Shown here piece after piece: positions 24,832 to 33,021 of a stretch of DNA of 39,954 nucleotides. A model generated the notes under the pieces. That model did not search any database. It worked only from the letters and a program-made list of their open reading frames with translations, and had not been told where the DNA came from. Each line of letters opens with the position of its first letter. Position 1 is the stretch's first letter. The DNA comes from Butyrivibrio sp. AE2015. GTDB lineage: Bacteria > Bacillota > Clostridia > Lachnospirales > Lachnospiraceae. Location of the stretch: NCBI RefSeq assembly GCF_000420825.1, contig NZ_ATVR01000032.1, forward strand, positions 1-39,954, in the 5' to 3' direction. The translations under genes and the position numbers were made by a program.

Positions 24832-25671
24832 TTAATCAACATCCTGGAACTTTGAAGGATCGAGGTTGTTAGGATCCTGTCCGATGTATGCTGAAATACC
24901 ACCATCAATATATACAACCTGGCCATTGATAAAGTCAGAAGCAGGTGATGCAAGGAATACAGCAAGTCCCATAAGGTCTTCTGTCTTGCCCCATCTCTGA
25001 GCAGGTGTCTTTGAACGGATGAATCTGTCAAATGGATGCATTGATCCATCAGGCTGTTTCTCACGAAGAGGAGCTGTCTGAGGAGTTGCAATGTAGCCAG
25101 GTCCAATAGCATTACACTGGATATTGAACTGACCATACTCTGAGCAGATGTTTCTTGTAAGCATTTTAAGTCCGCCCTTAGCTGCTGCATAAGCAGATAC
25201 TGTCTCACGACCAAACTCTGACATCATTGAGCAAGCGTTGATGATCTTTCCGCTTCCCTTCTTGATCATAGCTGGAAGTACAGCCTTTGAGCAGATGAAA
25301 GGACCTGTAAGGTCAACATCGATAACCTGCTGCCACTGATCTACTGTCATGTCTATCATAGGAATTCTCTTGATGATACCTGCATTGTTAACAAGAATAT
25401 CAATTGTTCCTACATTCTTTTCAACTTCAGCAACGAAGTTCTGAACCTGATCTTCTTTTGTTACGTCACAAACAGCTCCGAAAGCATCGATTCCAAGCTT
25501 TTTGTACTCAGCCATTCCCTTGTCAACAAGGTCCTGATTGATATCGTTGAATACTACTCTTGCTCCGCTCTCTGCAAAAGCTACTGCATAAGCAAGTCCA
25601 AGTCCATAAGAAGCACCTGTAACCCAGGCAATCTTACCTTCAAGTGAAAAGTTCTTTAAAAAATCCTGCAT
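24832..25671 (-). CDS. kduD: 2-deoxy-D-gluconate/2,5-diketo-3-deoxygluconate dehydrogenase KduD
   Basis: A 279-residue classical short-chain dehydrogenase. The NAD(P)-binding TGASYGLG is at 18-25, NNAG at 95-98, and the catalytic triad is S148, Y161 and K165 (YAAAK). Located directly after kduI, it should reduce 2,5-diketo-3-deoxygluconate (3-deoxy-D-glycero-2,5-hexodiulosonate) to 2-keto-3-deoxygluconate. The C-terminal tail ending NNLDPSKFQDVD extends about 20 residues past the usual end. Gluconate 5-dehydrogenase relatives are close in sequence, so the name rests on the operon. A good AGGAGG-like site precedes the ATG. Confidence 0.88.
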   Translation of the reverse strand: MQDFLKNFSLEGKIAWVTGASYGLGLAYAVAFAESGARVVFNDINQDLVDKGMAEYKKLGIDAFGAVCDVTKEDQVQNFVAEVEKNVGTIDILVNNAGIIKRIPMIDMTVDQWQQVIDVDLTGPFICSKAVLPAMIKKGSGKIINACSMMSEFGRETVSAYAAAKGGLKMLTRNICSEYGQFNIQCNAIGPGYIATPQTAPLREKQPDGSMHPFDRFIRSKTPAQRWGKTEDLMGLAVFLASPASDFINGQVVYIDGGISAYIGQDPNNLDPSKFQDVD

Positions 25672-25764
25672 TTTAATACCCTCCTATTATTAAGCAATTG
25701 TTAATTATTTACGTTCAATTTTGTATCGCAGCCATCTAAAGATATAACCGCAAAACTCTCAAAT

Positions 25765-26628
25765 TTACATCAATGATGTCATCTCACAATCATCCATGTC
25801 ATCGAAGTCCTGATTCTCTCCGACCATTCCCCAGATGAATGTGTATGCCTGTGTTCCACATCCTGAATGGATTGACCAGCTAGGGCTGATAACAGCCTGC
25901 TCGTTTCTCATAACAATGTGTCTTGTCTCTGTAGGCTCTCCCATGAAATGCATAACAAGTGCATCCTCAGGAATATCGAAATAAAGATATACTTCCATAC
26001 GTCTGTCATGTGTATGACATGGCATTGTATTCCATACACTTCCAGGCTTAAGCTCAGTCATACCCATTTCAAGCTGACATGTCTCAACCTGTCCGGGAAG
26101 AATATACTTGTTGATAACTCTGTGGTTAGCCTGCTCAAGAGATCCAAGCTCTTTCTTGTTCTCATCCTTGATGATAACAACGCCTTCAGAAGGAGTTCCT
26201 TCTCTCTTAATAAGAACTGTTGGATATGTCTTATGTGCAGGTGCGCTGTTGATATAAAACTTAGCAGGCTTGCTTGCATCGCAACTTGCAAAAGAAACAT
26301 CTTTTGCTCCCATTCCGATATACATGCCCTGCTTATAATCTACATCATACTTTTTACCATCGATGGTGATAACACCTGCTCCACCGATATTGATAACGCC
26401 CATTTCACGTCTCTGTAAAAAATACTCTGCTCTAAGCTCATCTCCGGCTGTAAGCTTAAGTTCCTCTTTTACAGGAACAGCTGAACCAGTAATGATTCTG
26501 TCAATATGACTATAAACGAGCTTAATCACATCAGGCTGAAAAAGGTCATCGATGAGGTACTCTTCTCTTAATCTCTGAGTATCGTAATGCTTCTCATCTC
26601 TAGGTGAACTAGCTGTTCTAAGTTCCAT
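25765..26628 (-). CDS. kduI: 5-keto-4-deoxyuronate isomerase KduI
   Basis: A 287-residue cupin-type isomerase that converts 5-keto-4-deoxyuronate, released from pectin-derived unsaturated uronides, to 2,5-diketo-3-deoxygluconate. The metal ligands H205, H207, E212 and H254 have the same relative spacing as the known zinc site of the family. The N-terminal RTASSPRD and HYDTQRLREEYLIDDLF segments are typical. It is the first gene of the kdu operon; GGAGG precedes the ATG and a promoter lies 65 bases upstream. Confidence 0.95.
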   Translation of the reverse strand: MELRTASSPRDEKHYDTQRLREEYLIDDLFQPDVIKLVYSHIDRIITGSAVPVKEELKLTAGDELRAEYFLQRREMGVINIGGAGVITIDGKKYDVDYKQGMYIGMGAKDVSFASCDASKPAKFYINSAPAHKTYPTVLIKREGTPSEGVVIIKDENKKELGSLEQANHRVINKYILPGQVETCQLEMGMTELKPGSVWNTMPCHTHDRRMEVYLYFDIPEDALVMHFMGEPTETRHIVMRNEQAVISPSWSIHSGCGTQAYTFIWGMVGENQDFDDMDDCEMTSLM

Positions 26629-26692
26629 ACTTGCCTCCGTTCTTGAATTACTATTTTATATGGGTACACTTCCCATTCATTCACGCAATATC

Positions 26693-26721
26693 ATGATACG
26701 GTATAACTTATTCTTTGTCAG
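26693..26721 (-). promoter_or_regulatory. Promoter of the kduI-kduD-eda-kdgK operon
   Basis: On the minus strand, CTGACA (26716-26721), a 17-base spacer and TATCAT (26693-26698), each matching consensus at five of six positions. The -10 box is part of a perfect 10-bp palindrome TATCATGATA (26689-26698). Confidence 0.6.
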
Positions 26722-26758
26722 TTCATTTTTAAACAAAAAAGTTGCAAATCTTGACCTG

Positions 26759-26785
26759 ATGTAAGAGCTTTCATATTTCTTACAT
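26759..26785 (-). promoter_or_regulatory. Inverted repeat upstream of the kdu promoter
   Basis: ATGTAAGA (26759-26766) and TCTTACAT (26778-26785) are perfect reverse complements separated by 11 bases, centred about 50 bases upstream of the -35. The position suits an activator or upstream repressor site. No matching regulator gene is next to the operon. Confidence 0.4.
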
Positions 26786-26877
26786 TTTATCACATTTTGC
26801 CCTTATCCACATTGCAAAAATTGCTCTGTTTTTCAATAAAAACCACGTTGCAATTTCCTAATAAATCAAATAAAAAA

Positions 26878-26897
26878 GCAACGCGGTTAAGCGTTGC
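26878..26897 (-). terminator. Terminator of the RNase P RNA gene
   Basis: GCAACGC/GCGTTGC 7-bp stem with a 6-base loop, followed on the minus strand by TTTTTTATTTG; it lies 15 bases past the RNA 3' end. Confidence 0.9.
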
Positions 26898-26912
26898 CTT
26901 TAATCTTTTTAT

Positions 26913-27283
26913 GAGTAGGACTGTAAGCCGGGTTATGTCGTGAATGATCATCTATCTAGGACTGCCGTCACCGACAGCCTCAAGCGACCCACCTGAAAGC
27001 GAACCGGGCCGGCTCATTGCTTTCTTTTCGGTCTTGCTTCGAATGGGGTTTACATGGCTACTGATGTTACCACCAGCACGGTAGTCTCTTACACTGCCTT
27101 TCCACCCTTACGCCAGCAATATAGTGAGGCGGTCACCCGCCTCATTGCTAACGCGGTATATCTCTGTTGCACTATCCTGGGAGTCACCTCCACCAGACGT
27201 TATCTGGCATCCTGCCCTGTGAAGCCCGGACTTTCCTCTCCCATGCCCTTTCGTTTGCATGGCAGCGATCATTTATCCTACTC
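26913..27283 (-). ncRNA. rnpB: RNase P RNA (class A-like bacterial)
   Basis: The catalytic RNA that trims tRNA 5' ends. On the minus strand it opens GAGTAGGA and closes TCCTACTC (stem P1). The conserved 5' core GAGGAAAGTCCGGGCT and the 3' core ACATAACCCGGCTTAC, which together make P4, are both present, as is GGTAAACCCCA-like core sequence (here GTAAACCCCATTCG) in between. Length about 371 nt fits. A TATAAT lies at 27293-27298 and an intrinsic terminator follows, so it is an independent transcript. Ends are placed from P1 and could be off by a few bases. Confidence 0.96.
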
Positions 27284-27292
27284 AGGAACAAC

Positions 27293-27298
27293 ATTATA
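27293..27298 (-). promoter_or_regulatory. -10 box of rnpB
   Basis: A perfect TATAAT on the minus strand about 10 bases before the mature RNA 5' end; the -35 region (CTTTCA at 17 bases) is weak. Confidence 0.6.
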
Positions 27299-27357
27299 CC
27301 ATAATTCTAAATTTGTGAAAGAATAAATTTAAGGAAGTAGTTTCCTATTCAATGAAA

Positions 27358-27379
27358 AAAGAGCCATCTAAGGCTCTTT
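27358..27379 (-). terminator. Terminator of the 101-residue ORF
   Basis: AAAGAGCC/GGCTCTTT stem with a 6-base loop and a minus-strand T-tract TTTTTTC, 18 bases past the stop at 27397. Confidence 0.88.
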
Positions 27380-27396
27380 CTAAGTGGATGTATTAC

Positions 27397-27702
27397 TTAA
27401 ACTGCTGGGTTACCAGATTCTTCAGCAGTTTTTTGCTCAACATATCTCAGGGCATCTATAGCGGATGAATAATATCCGGCAACCATCTGCGATTCAGGTG
27501 ATAATGATCTGAGTGCTTTTGATTTCATTGTCTCAAAATATGAAATAGCTGCTCCGATATTGCTAAGATCAATTGGCTTGTCATTGCAGTAAAGTGTGCC
27601 TCTTGCAGTATCATATCTTGTCATATCTTTTCTACTTACAGGTTGCATACCCATGGCAACCGCTAATGAATTAATTGTTTTAGCTCTGTCGTAGGTTGTC
27701 AT
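27397..27702 (-). CDS. Small hypothetical protein
   Basis: A 101-residue soluble protein, not recognised. The start is taken at the ATG at 27702 because GAGGGAG lies 9 bases in front; a TTG six codons earlier would overlap that site. It is mostly helical by inspection (TTYDRAKTINSLAVAMGM, later NIGAAISYFETMKSKAL) with a polar C-terminal tail. A single-gene unit with its own terminator; a possible promoter TTTACT-N16-TAAAAT lies upstream. Neighbours (rnpB and the epimerase gene) say nothing about its job. Confidence 0.65.
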   Translation of the reverse strand: MTTYDRAKTINSLAVAMGMQPVSRKDMTRYDTARGTLYCNDKPIDLSNIGAAISYFETMKSKALRSLSPESQMVAGYYSSAIDALRYVEQKTAEESGNPAV

Positions 27703-27915
27703 TATTATAATCTCCCTCAAAAATAATACTTAATCTTTTAAACAGCGAATTTTATTTTACTCTTTGGTGCGTAAAAGTAAATGGGGATTACACGAACAAA
27801 TAGTGAAAAAAATGTGTTTAAATTGTGTTTGTAATTATGTTTCAAATCCCGCTTGATTCCGTGAAATTCAAAGTCAAAATCCTTGGATCAAATTCAAGCT
27901 GAGGGAGATATTTTT

Positions 27916-29019
27916 TTATTTGTAAAACTTTAAAGTTGCTTCAACGCCTGATTTTAGATCAAACTTTGCAGACCAGCCAAGGTCTTCTAATTTGGAGCTG
28001 TCCAGGGCTGATCCCTTCATCATGTTATAGCTCTTTTTTTCTGCATCACCAGGATTCTCAAAAATCACCTTTACACCTGCTGCCCCAGCGATTTCTTCAG
28101 CAATCTCCCTGATGGAGACAATTGAATCCTTATTGGAAATATTATAGGCTTCTCCGGTTTTCCCATGTATCAGAATCGTCAAAAGAGCTGCCGCACTATC
28201 AAGTGTGTAGCAATAAGATCTTATCTGCTCTCCGGCGCTCTTCATCACAATATCTTTTCCAGAAGCTGCATTCCTGGTAAAAGCTGCAGTTGCCCTGCTG
28301 TCTGCAGGTGTGATACCGGGACCATATGCATGACAGGATCTGGCGATCACAAAGTCAACACCATGTTCCTGGTAATAAGAAGCACACAAAGTCTCAGCCG
28401 CCCTTTTACTCATAGGATAACAGGCGCGTGGATTAAGAATGTCTACATATCCATAATCCATTTCCTTAAATGTGTTCTCCTTTATATACTGTCCCTTTCC
28501 ATCTGATACATTTCCCTTCTGATTTCCAAGGCTTACCTCATCAGATGCAACCGGATTACCATAAATCTCGCCGGATGAAATAAGCAGCACTCTGCTGCCC
28601 TTTGACATAGCAGCAGAATCAAGAACTGTTTTTAAGCCAATTATATTACCAAGCATAGTTTCGACAGGTTCTGTAGCCATCCGGGCAGGATCTGCATTAC
28701 TTGCTCCGTGAATATAATAATCAGCTTGTGGCAGATACTCTCCTGCTTTTGTAGCATCATATGAAACAAGCTCATATTCACCATCCTGCAAAAGCCCATC
28801 AAATCTGGCAGCTGTCTTTTCTTTGTTTCTGCCTGCTATGATCAGCCTTATACCTGCGTTTTTTTCTTTATTCAAAAGAGCTATAATATCCACCACAGCG
28901 GAACAGAGCATACCCGTTGCACCTGTTATACAGATCGTTTTATTAAATAAAGTCGTGATGCCAGGCGTGGTTCTTGTAACCAGCCTGACATCATCAAAAT
29001 ATTCCTTACAATATCTCAT
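27916..29019 (-). CDS. NAD-dependent epimerase/dehydratase
   Basis: A 367-residue extended SDR, of the group that acts on nucleotide sugars (UDP-glucuronate decarboxylase/4-epimerase-like). The Rossmann glycine loop is G33-A-T-G36-M-L-C39, with Cys in place of the last Gly. The catalytic pair is Y201 and K205 (YPMSK), with S148/S149 in LISSGEIYG. The C-terminal part has the family's YNISN segment. It starts only 3 bases after the nucleoside kinase stop codon, so it is the last gene of the dgt-rpoD operon. The exact sugar substrate is not readable. Confidence 0.85.
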   Translation of the reverse strand: MRYCKEYFDDVRLVTRTTPGITTLFNKTICITGATGMLCSAVVDIIALLNKEKNAGIRLIIAGRNKEKTAARFDGLLQDGEYELVSYDATKAGEYLPQADYYIHGASNADPARMATEPVETMLGNIIGLKTVLDSAAMSKGSRVLLISSGEIYGNPVASDEVSLGNQKGNVSDGKGQYIKENTFKEMDYGYVDILNPRACYPMSKRAAETLCASYYQEHGVDFVIARSCHAYGPGITPADSRATAAFTRNAASGKDIVMKSAGEQIRSYCYTLDSAAALLTILIHGKTGEAYNISNKDSIVSIREIAEEIAGAAGVKVIFENPGDAEKKSYNMMKGSALDSSKLEDLGWSAKFDLKSGVEATLKFYK

Positions 29020-29022
29020 TTT

Positions 29023-30678
29023 TCATACCTTAAAACAGCTTCCGCCAACGAATTCTCTGCAAATAGAATTCTTTGGAAGGAAAGAATTATCAACACTTAC
29101 AAAATAGTCAAGGAACTTAAGAAGTCTCTTTGCCTCGTAGTACTCCGGTTCATTTTTTCCTATTGAGAAAAGAAGCGGTTCTGCATACTGCTTTATAACA
29201 GCGAGCTCATAGATCTGTGCTGAGTTGAACATCTCATCAGCTTCTTCCTGAAATGGGAAAATATTAGCTTCCTCTCCCGCTCTTACAGAAGGCCACATAT
29301 TGATAGTTGCCTTGGCACTGGCGCCTCTGGTCCTTGCATCCCTGACAATCCTTCTAAGAAGTCTTCCGTCAGTTGTGGGAATTCGGTTATGAGAGTCAAT
29401 GCTGAGTGTCGTAAGAGCACTGATATAGATCTTAAATTTAGAACTTGCAGGAAGAGCATAAGACATCTCCTCATTAAGTCCATGTATGCCTTCTATTACA
29501 AGGACATCTGACTCGCCAAGCTGCATGAAATTGCCATTCATTTCTCTTTTGCCTGTGACAAAGTTAAATTCAGGCATTTCAACTCGCTCGCCATTTAAGA
29601 GCTTAACCATATCGTCGTTAAACTGCTTGATATCCATAGCTCCAAGGCACTCAAAGTCATAGCTTCCATCAAGGTGCTTTGGGGTAAACTCTCTGTTTAC
29701 AAAGTAGTTATCAAGACTTATAGGATGCGGAACCATGCCATAGGTACGCAGCTGTATAGAAAGTCTGTTGGCAAAGCTGGTCTTTCCTGAAGAACTTGGA
29801 CCTGCGATCATTACAAACTTAATGTCTTTGCGGTCGTGGATCTTCTTGGCAATTTCACCGATCCTGCGCTCCTGCAATGCTTCCTGTACAAGGATCATCT
29901 CATTGATCCTTCCTGCGCAGATCTGCTCATTGAGGTCACCTACATTGTCAATTCCCATTCTGCTGCCCCAGTCACTGGCAAGTTTCATGGTTTCAAAAAG
30001 CTTTTCCCTAGGCTCAGAAACCTTCAAGAGATTAGGGTCTATCTTCATAGGAAGAGTAAGAAGCATGCCATCATGATACCTGTCCAGTTTAAAATGCTCT
30101 ATATATGAAGTATTAGGGCACATATAGCCATAAAAATAATCGTAAAAATCTTCAAGCTTATAAACATTGATCTCAGAACTTCTCCTGTATTTCAAAAGAG
30201 AAACCTTGTCTGTCATGCCCTGCTTTTTGAATATCTCAATAGCCTCATCAAGAGGATATACTTTCTTGGTAATAGGAAGAGCCTCGTCAATAAGTTCCTG
30301 AAATCTGTCAGAAACCTTTTTCACGAATTCATCAGTTATTGCAATGCCGCCTTTAATGGTGCAGTAATAGCCATTTCCAATGGTGAATTCCACCTTTGTC
30401 TTTGGCAGACAGTCCTTGCCAGCCACGTCATTAACAGCTTTAATAAGCATCATTATCGCTGTTCTTCGCATGGTCTTATGGCCAATATCGTCTGCAAAAG
30501 TGATAAAAGACAAATCCCCGTCCTTTTTCACTGTTTTAAAGAGTTCCCTTATCTTGCCATTGTATATAACAGCAGCAATTCTATACTTATATTCCGACTG
30601 GTACTCTTTTGCGATCTGTTCAAATGTAGTTCCTTTTTCGTATTCTTTAGATACTCCATTTATAGTAATCTGCGGCAT
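29023..30678 (-). CDS. Nucleoside (uridine-type) kinase with ThrRS-like N-terminus
   Basis: A 551-residue protein. Residues 1-62 are a TGS domain, 63-240 resemble the editing-domain region of threonyl-tRNA synthetase, and 285-490 are a P-loop kinase of the uridine kinase/phosphoribulokinase superfamily. Walker A is GPSSSGKT at 293-300, and VIEGIHGLN is the Walker B-like strand. Fusions of this type are known in Clostridia and are annotated as nucleoside kinases; a role in pyrimidine salvage is expected but the function of the ThrRS-like part is not established. It starts 10 bases past trmK. Confidence 0.88.
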   Translation of the reverse strand: MPQITINGVSKEYEKGTTFEQIAKEYQSEYKYRIAAVIYNGKIRELFKTVKKDGDLSFITFADDIGHKTMRRTAIMMLIKAVNDVAGKDCLPKTKVEFTIGNGYYCTIKGGIAITDEFVKKVSDRFQELIDEALPITKKVYPLDEAIEIFKKQGMTDKVSLLKYRRSSEINVYKLEDFYDYFYGYMCPNTSYIEHFKLDRYHDGMLLTLPMKIDPNLLKVSEPREKLFETMKLASDWGSRMGIDNVGDLNEQICAGRINEMILVQEALQERRIGEIAKKIHDRKDIKFVMIAGPSSSGKTSFANRLSIQLRTYGMVPHPISLDNYFVNREFTPKHLDGSYDFECLGAMDIKQFNDDMVKLLNGERVEMPEFNFVTGKREMNGNFMQLGESDVLVIEGIHGLNEEMSYALPASSKFKIYISALTTLSIDSHNRIPTTDGRLLRRIVRDARTRGASAKATINMWPSVRAGEEANIFPFQEEADEMFNSAQIYELAVIKQYAEPLLFSIGKNEPEYYEAKRLLKFLDYFVSVDNSFLPKNSICREFVGGSCFKV

Positions 30679-30688
30679 AACGTCTCTC

Positions 30689-31474
30689 CTACCTCATTAA
30701 GATTTTTTGGGCAAAAGAAATATCGGACATCTCTTCCATTATTTCTTTTCTGCGCCCTGTATGGCTGTCATCAAGGCTTTTCAAAATGCTCTCAAGGACC
30801 AGCCTGCCGTGATCTAAATACGGCACTAAGAGTGGTTCTTTCCTGACTAAATTACACTCGCCATAGCGGTTACATATCCTGATCATCTGATCTTTTTTGA
30901 TATCACCGCTATCTTTAAATAATGTTTCTAAAGTTTTATCAAATACGCTTTTATTGTCAAAAGAGCTGTCCATAATATCTACTTTCATAGGAAAATAGTA
31001 CTTTCCATCTTCATAGACAACTCTTTCATCTGTAATAAGATATCCCTTATTTCTCAAAAACTGCCTGAACTCTTCATGATCAGACTGGGGCTGAAAGACT
31101 GCTTTCCTTATGCCAAGGTCATAAAGATTCCCTTCATCTATGAGTCTCTCCATAAGCTTGCCGCCCATTCCTGCAATTACTATTGCATTTGCTTCGCCTT
31201 TCTTCAGCTCTTTTACACCATCTGAAAGTCTGGTGGAAATGCAGTCTTCAAGACCATACTCAGAAATGTTGGCATCTGCTGCTGAAAGAGGTCCTTTCCT
31301 TACATCCATTGCAATCACAGACTCTGCAATGCCTCTCTGAACCAGATAAATGGACACATATCCATGGTCGCACCCAACATCTGCAGCCTTCAAAGCTTCA
31401 CCGTCACTTTTAAGCATATTAGCAACGGTGATGAGCCTCTGGGACATTTTAAGTGATATATCTTCTCTACTCAT
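30689..31474 (-). CDS. trmK: tRNA (adenine(22)-N1)-methyltransferase TrmK
   Basis: A 261-residue SAM-dependent methyltransferase that makes m1A22 in tRNA. The SAM loop is DVGCDHGY (about 32-39), followed by the family's ADANISEYGL and the IAGMGGKLM motif near 100. The ATG at 31474 lies two bases past the rpoD stop; a TTG two codons earlier would overlap it, so translational coupling is likely in either case. The position between rpoD and a nucleoside kinase is a common gene order in Firmicutes. The C-terminal 80 residues form the helical extension typical of TrmK. Confidence 0.9.
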   Translation of the reverse strand: MSREDISLKMSQRLITVANMLKSDGEALKAADVGCDHGYVSIYLVQRGIAESVIAMDVRKGPLSAADANISEYGLEDCISTRLSDGVKELKKGEANAIVIAGMGGKLMERLIDEGNLYDLGIRKAVFQPQSDHEEFRQFLRNKGYLITDERVVYEDGKYYFPMKVDIMDSSFDNKSVFDKTLETLFKDSGDIKKDQMIRICNRYGECNLVRKEPLLVPYLDHGRLVLESILKSLDDSHTGRRKEIMEEMSDISFAQKILMR

Positions 31475-31476
31475 GA

Positions 31477-32991
31477 TCAATCAAGATAATCCTTGAGCTT
31501 GCGGCTGCGGCTTGGATGACGGAGCTTTCTAAGAGCCTTAGCCTCGATCTGACGGATACGCTCACGGGTTACGTTGAACTCTTTACCAACTTCTTCAAGA
31601 GTTCTTGCTCTTCCATCATCAAGACCAAATCTGAGTCTTAATACCTTCTGTTCACGCTCTGTAAGTGTTCCGAGAACCTCAACAAGTTGTTCTTTTAAAA
31701 GTGTGAATGCTGCAGCATCTGCAGGTACAGGAACGTTATCATCCTGAATGAAATCACCAAGATGGCTGTCTTCCTCTTCACCGATAGGTGTTTCCAAAGA
31801 TACAGGCTCTTGAGAGATCTTAAGGATCTCACGTACACGCTCTACGGGCATATTCATCTCTTTTGCAACCTCTTCAGGAAGTGGCTCACGGCCAAGCTCC
31901 TGGAGAAGCTGACGGCTTACACGGATGAGCTTATTGATAGTCTCAACCATGTGAACAGGAATACGGATTGTTCTGGCCTGATCGGCGATAGCTCTTGTGA
32001 TAGCCTGTCTGATCCACCATGTAGCATATGTTGAGAACTTGAATCCCTTACGGAAGTCGAATTTCTCAACAGCCTTGATAAGACCAAGGTTTCCTTCCTG
32101 GATAAGGTCAAGGAAAAGCATTCCTCTTCCTACATATCTCTTGGCAATACTTACAACAAGACGAAGGTTTGCCTCTGCAAGGCGCTTTTTAGCCTCTTCG
32201 CCCTCATAGATTGCCTGATTTAATTCTTTCTTTTCAGCATCTGAAAGCTCATTTTTATCCTTGTCATCATCAAGCTGCTTCTGAGCATCAGCACCTGCTT
32301 CCATAGCTCTTGCAAGCTCGATTTCCTGATCAGCGTTAAGAAGCGGAACCTTACCGATTTCCTTAAGATACATTCTTACAGGATCTTCAATGCTGATTCC
32401 ATCAGGAACTGAGAGGTCGATATTTTCCATATCTACCTCGTCCTCATCAGAAAGCATCATATCATCTTCATCAGGAAGGTCGTCGTCAACTTCAGAAACT
32501 CTAAGGACATCAATTCCTGAGCTCTCAAGAACTTCAAGTACGTTATCAAGCTGCTCTTCATTGAGGTTTAAGTCTGTGAAGAAATCGCTGATCTCAGAGT
32601 ACTCAAGAACATTTTTCTTCTTTTTTGCAAGTGCAAGGATGTCCTTAATCTTCTGTGTAAAGAGCTCTTTTGTTGCCTCATCAAACTCATGAGCCTCTCC
32701 ATCATTTGATGTGCTCTCGCTCTCTGCCTTTGCACTCTTTGCAGCCTTTTTAGCCTTAGGTTCTTTTGCTGCCTTAGGAGCCTTTTCCTCAGACTTCTTG
32801 GCAGTTTTCTTTTCCTCTGTGTCCTTCTCAGCCTTTGCTGCCTTTGCAGTCTTCTTTTCTTCTGCAGCATCTTCCTTTTTAGCCTTGGCTGAAACTTTTG
32901 CTGTAACCTTTGTTGTAGCTTTTGTAGTAGCCTTGGCAGCTACCTTTTTCGTATCCTTTGTCTCTTTAGTCTCTACTTCTTTCTTTGCCAT
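31477..32991 (-). CDS. rpoD: Primary sigma factor RpoD (sigma A) with basic N-terminal tail
   Basis: A 504-residue housekeeping sigma factor. Region 1.2 is at about 205-235, region 2 includes [18 protein letters not shown] (-10 recognition), region 3 follows, and region 4 ends with the helix-turn-helix [19 protein letters not shown]. Region 1.1-like sequence occupies about 105-150, followed by an acidic linker ([19 protein letters not shown]). The first 95 residues are an unusual Lys/Ala/Thr/Glu-rich low-complexity tail resembling histone H1-like proteins. Most sigma A proteins of Firmicutes lack it and are about 370-400 residues long. Located after dnaG (30 bases) in the classic macromolecular synthesis operon. 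Confidence 0.96.
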   Translation of the reverse strand: MAKKEVETKETKDTKKVAAKATTKATTKVTAKVSAKAKKEDAAEEKKTAKAAKAEKDTEEKKTAKKSEEKAPKAAKEPKAKKAAKSAKAESESTSNDGEAHEFDEATKELFTQKIKDILALAKKKKNVLEYSEISDFFTDLNLNEEQLDNVLEVLESSGIDVLRVSEVDDDLPDEDDMMLSDEDEVDMENIDLSVPDGISIEDPVRMYLKEIGKVPLLNADQEIELARAMEAGADAQKQLDDDKDKNELSDAEKKELNQAIYEGEEAKKRLAEANLRLVVSIAKRYVGRGMLFLDLIQEGNLGLIKAVEKFDFRKGFKFSTYATWWIRQAITRAIADQARTIRIPVHMVETINKLIRVSRQLLQELGREPLPEEVAKEMNMPVERVREILKISQEPVSLETPIGEEEDSHLGDFIQDDNVPVPADAAAFTLLKEQLVEVLGTLTEREQKVLRLRFGLDDGRARTLEEVGKEFNVTRERIRQIEAKALRKLRHPSRSRKLKDYLD

Positions 32992-33021
32992 TTTTGTATT
33001 TTCCTTTTCTATTATTTTTCA

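Noticed and set aside
27054..27326. 90-codon plus-strand reading frame
   Set aside because: It lies antisense within the RNase P RNA gene, which explains the open frame.
27721..27915. Terminator after the epimerase gene
   Set aside because: GCTTGA/TCAAGC arms are short and far apart and there is no T-tract behind them, so the end of the dgt-rpoD operon transcript could not be placed.
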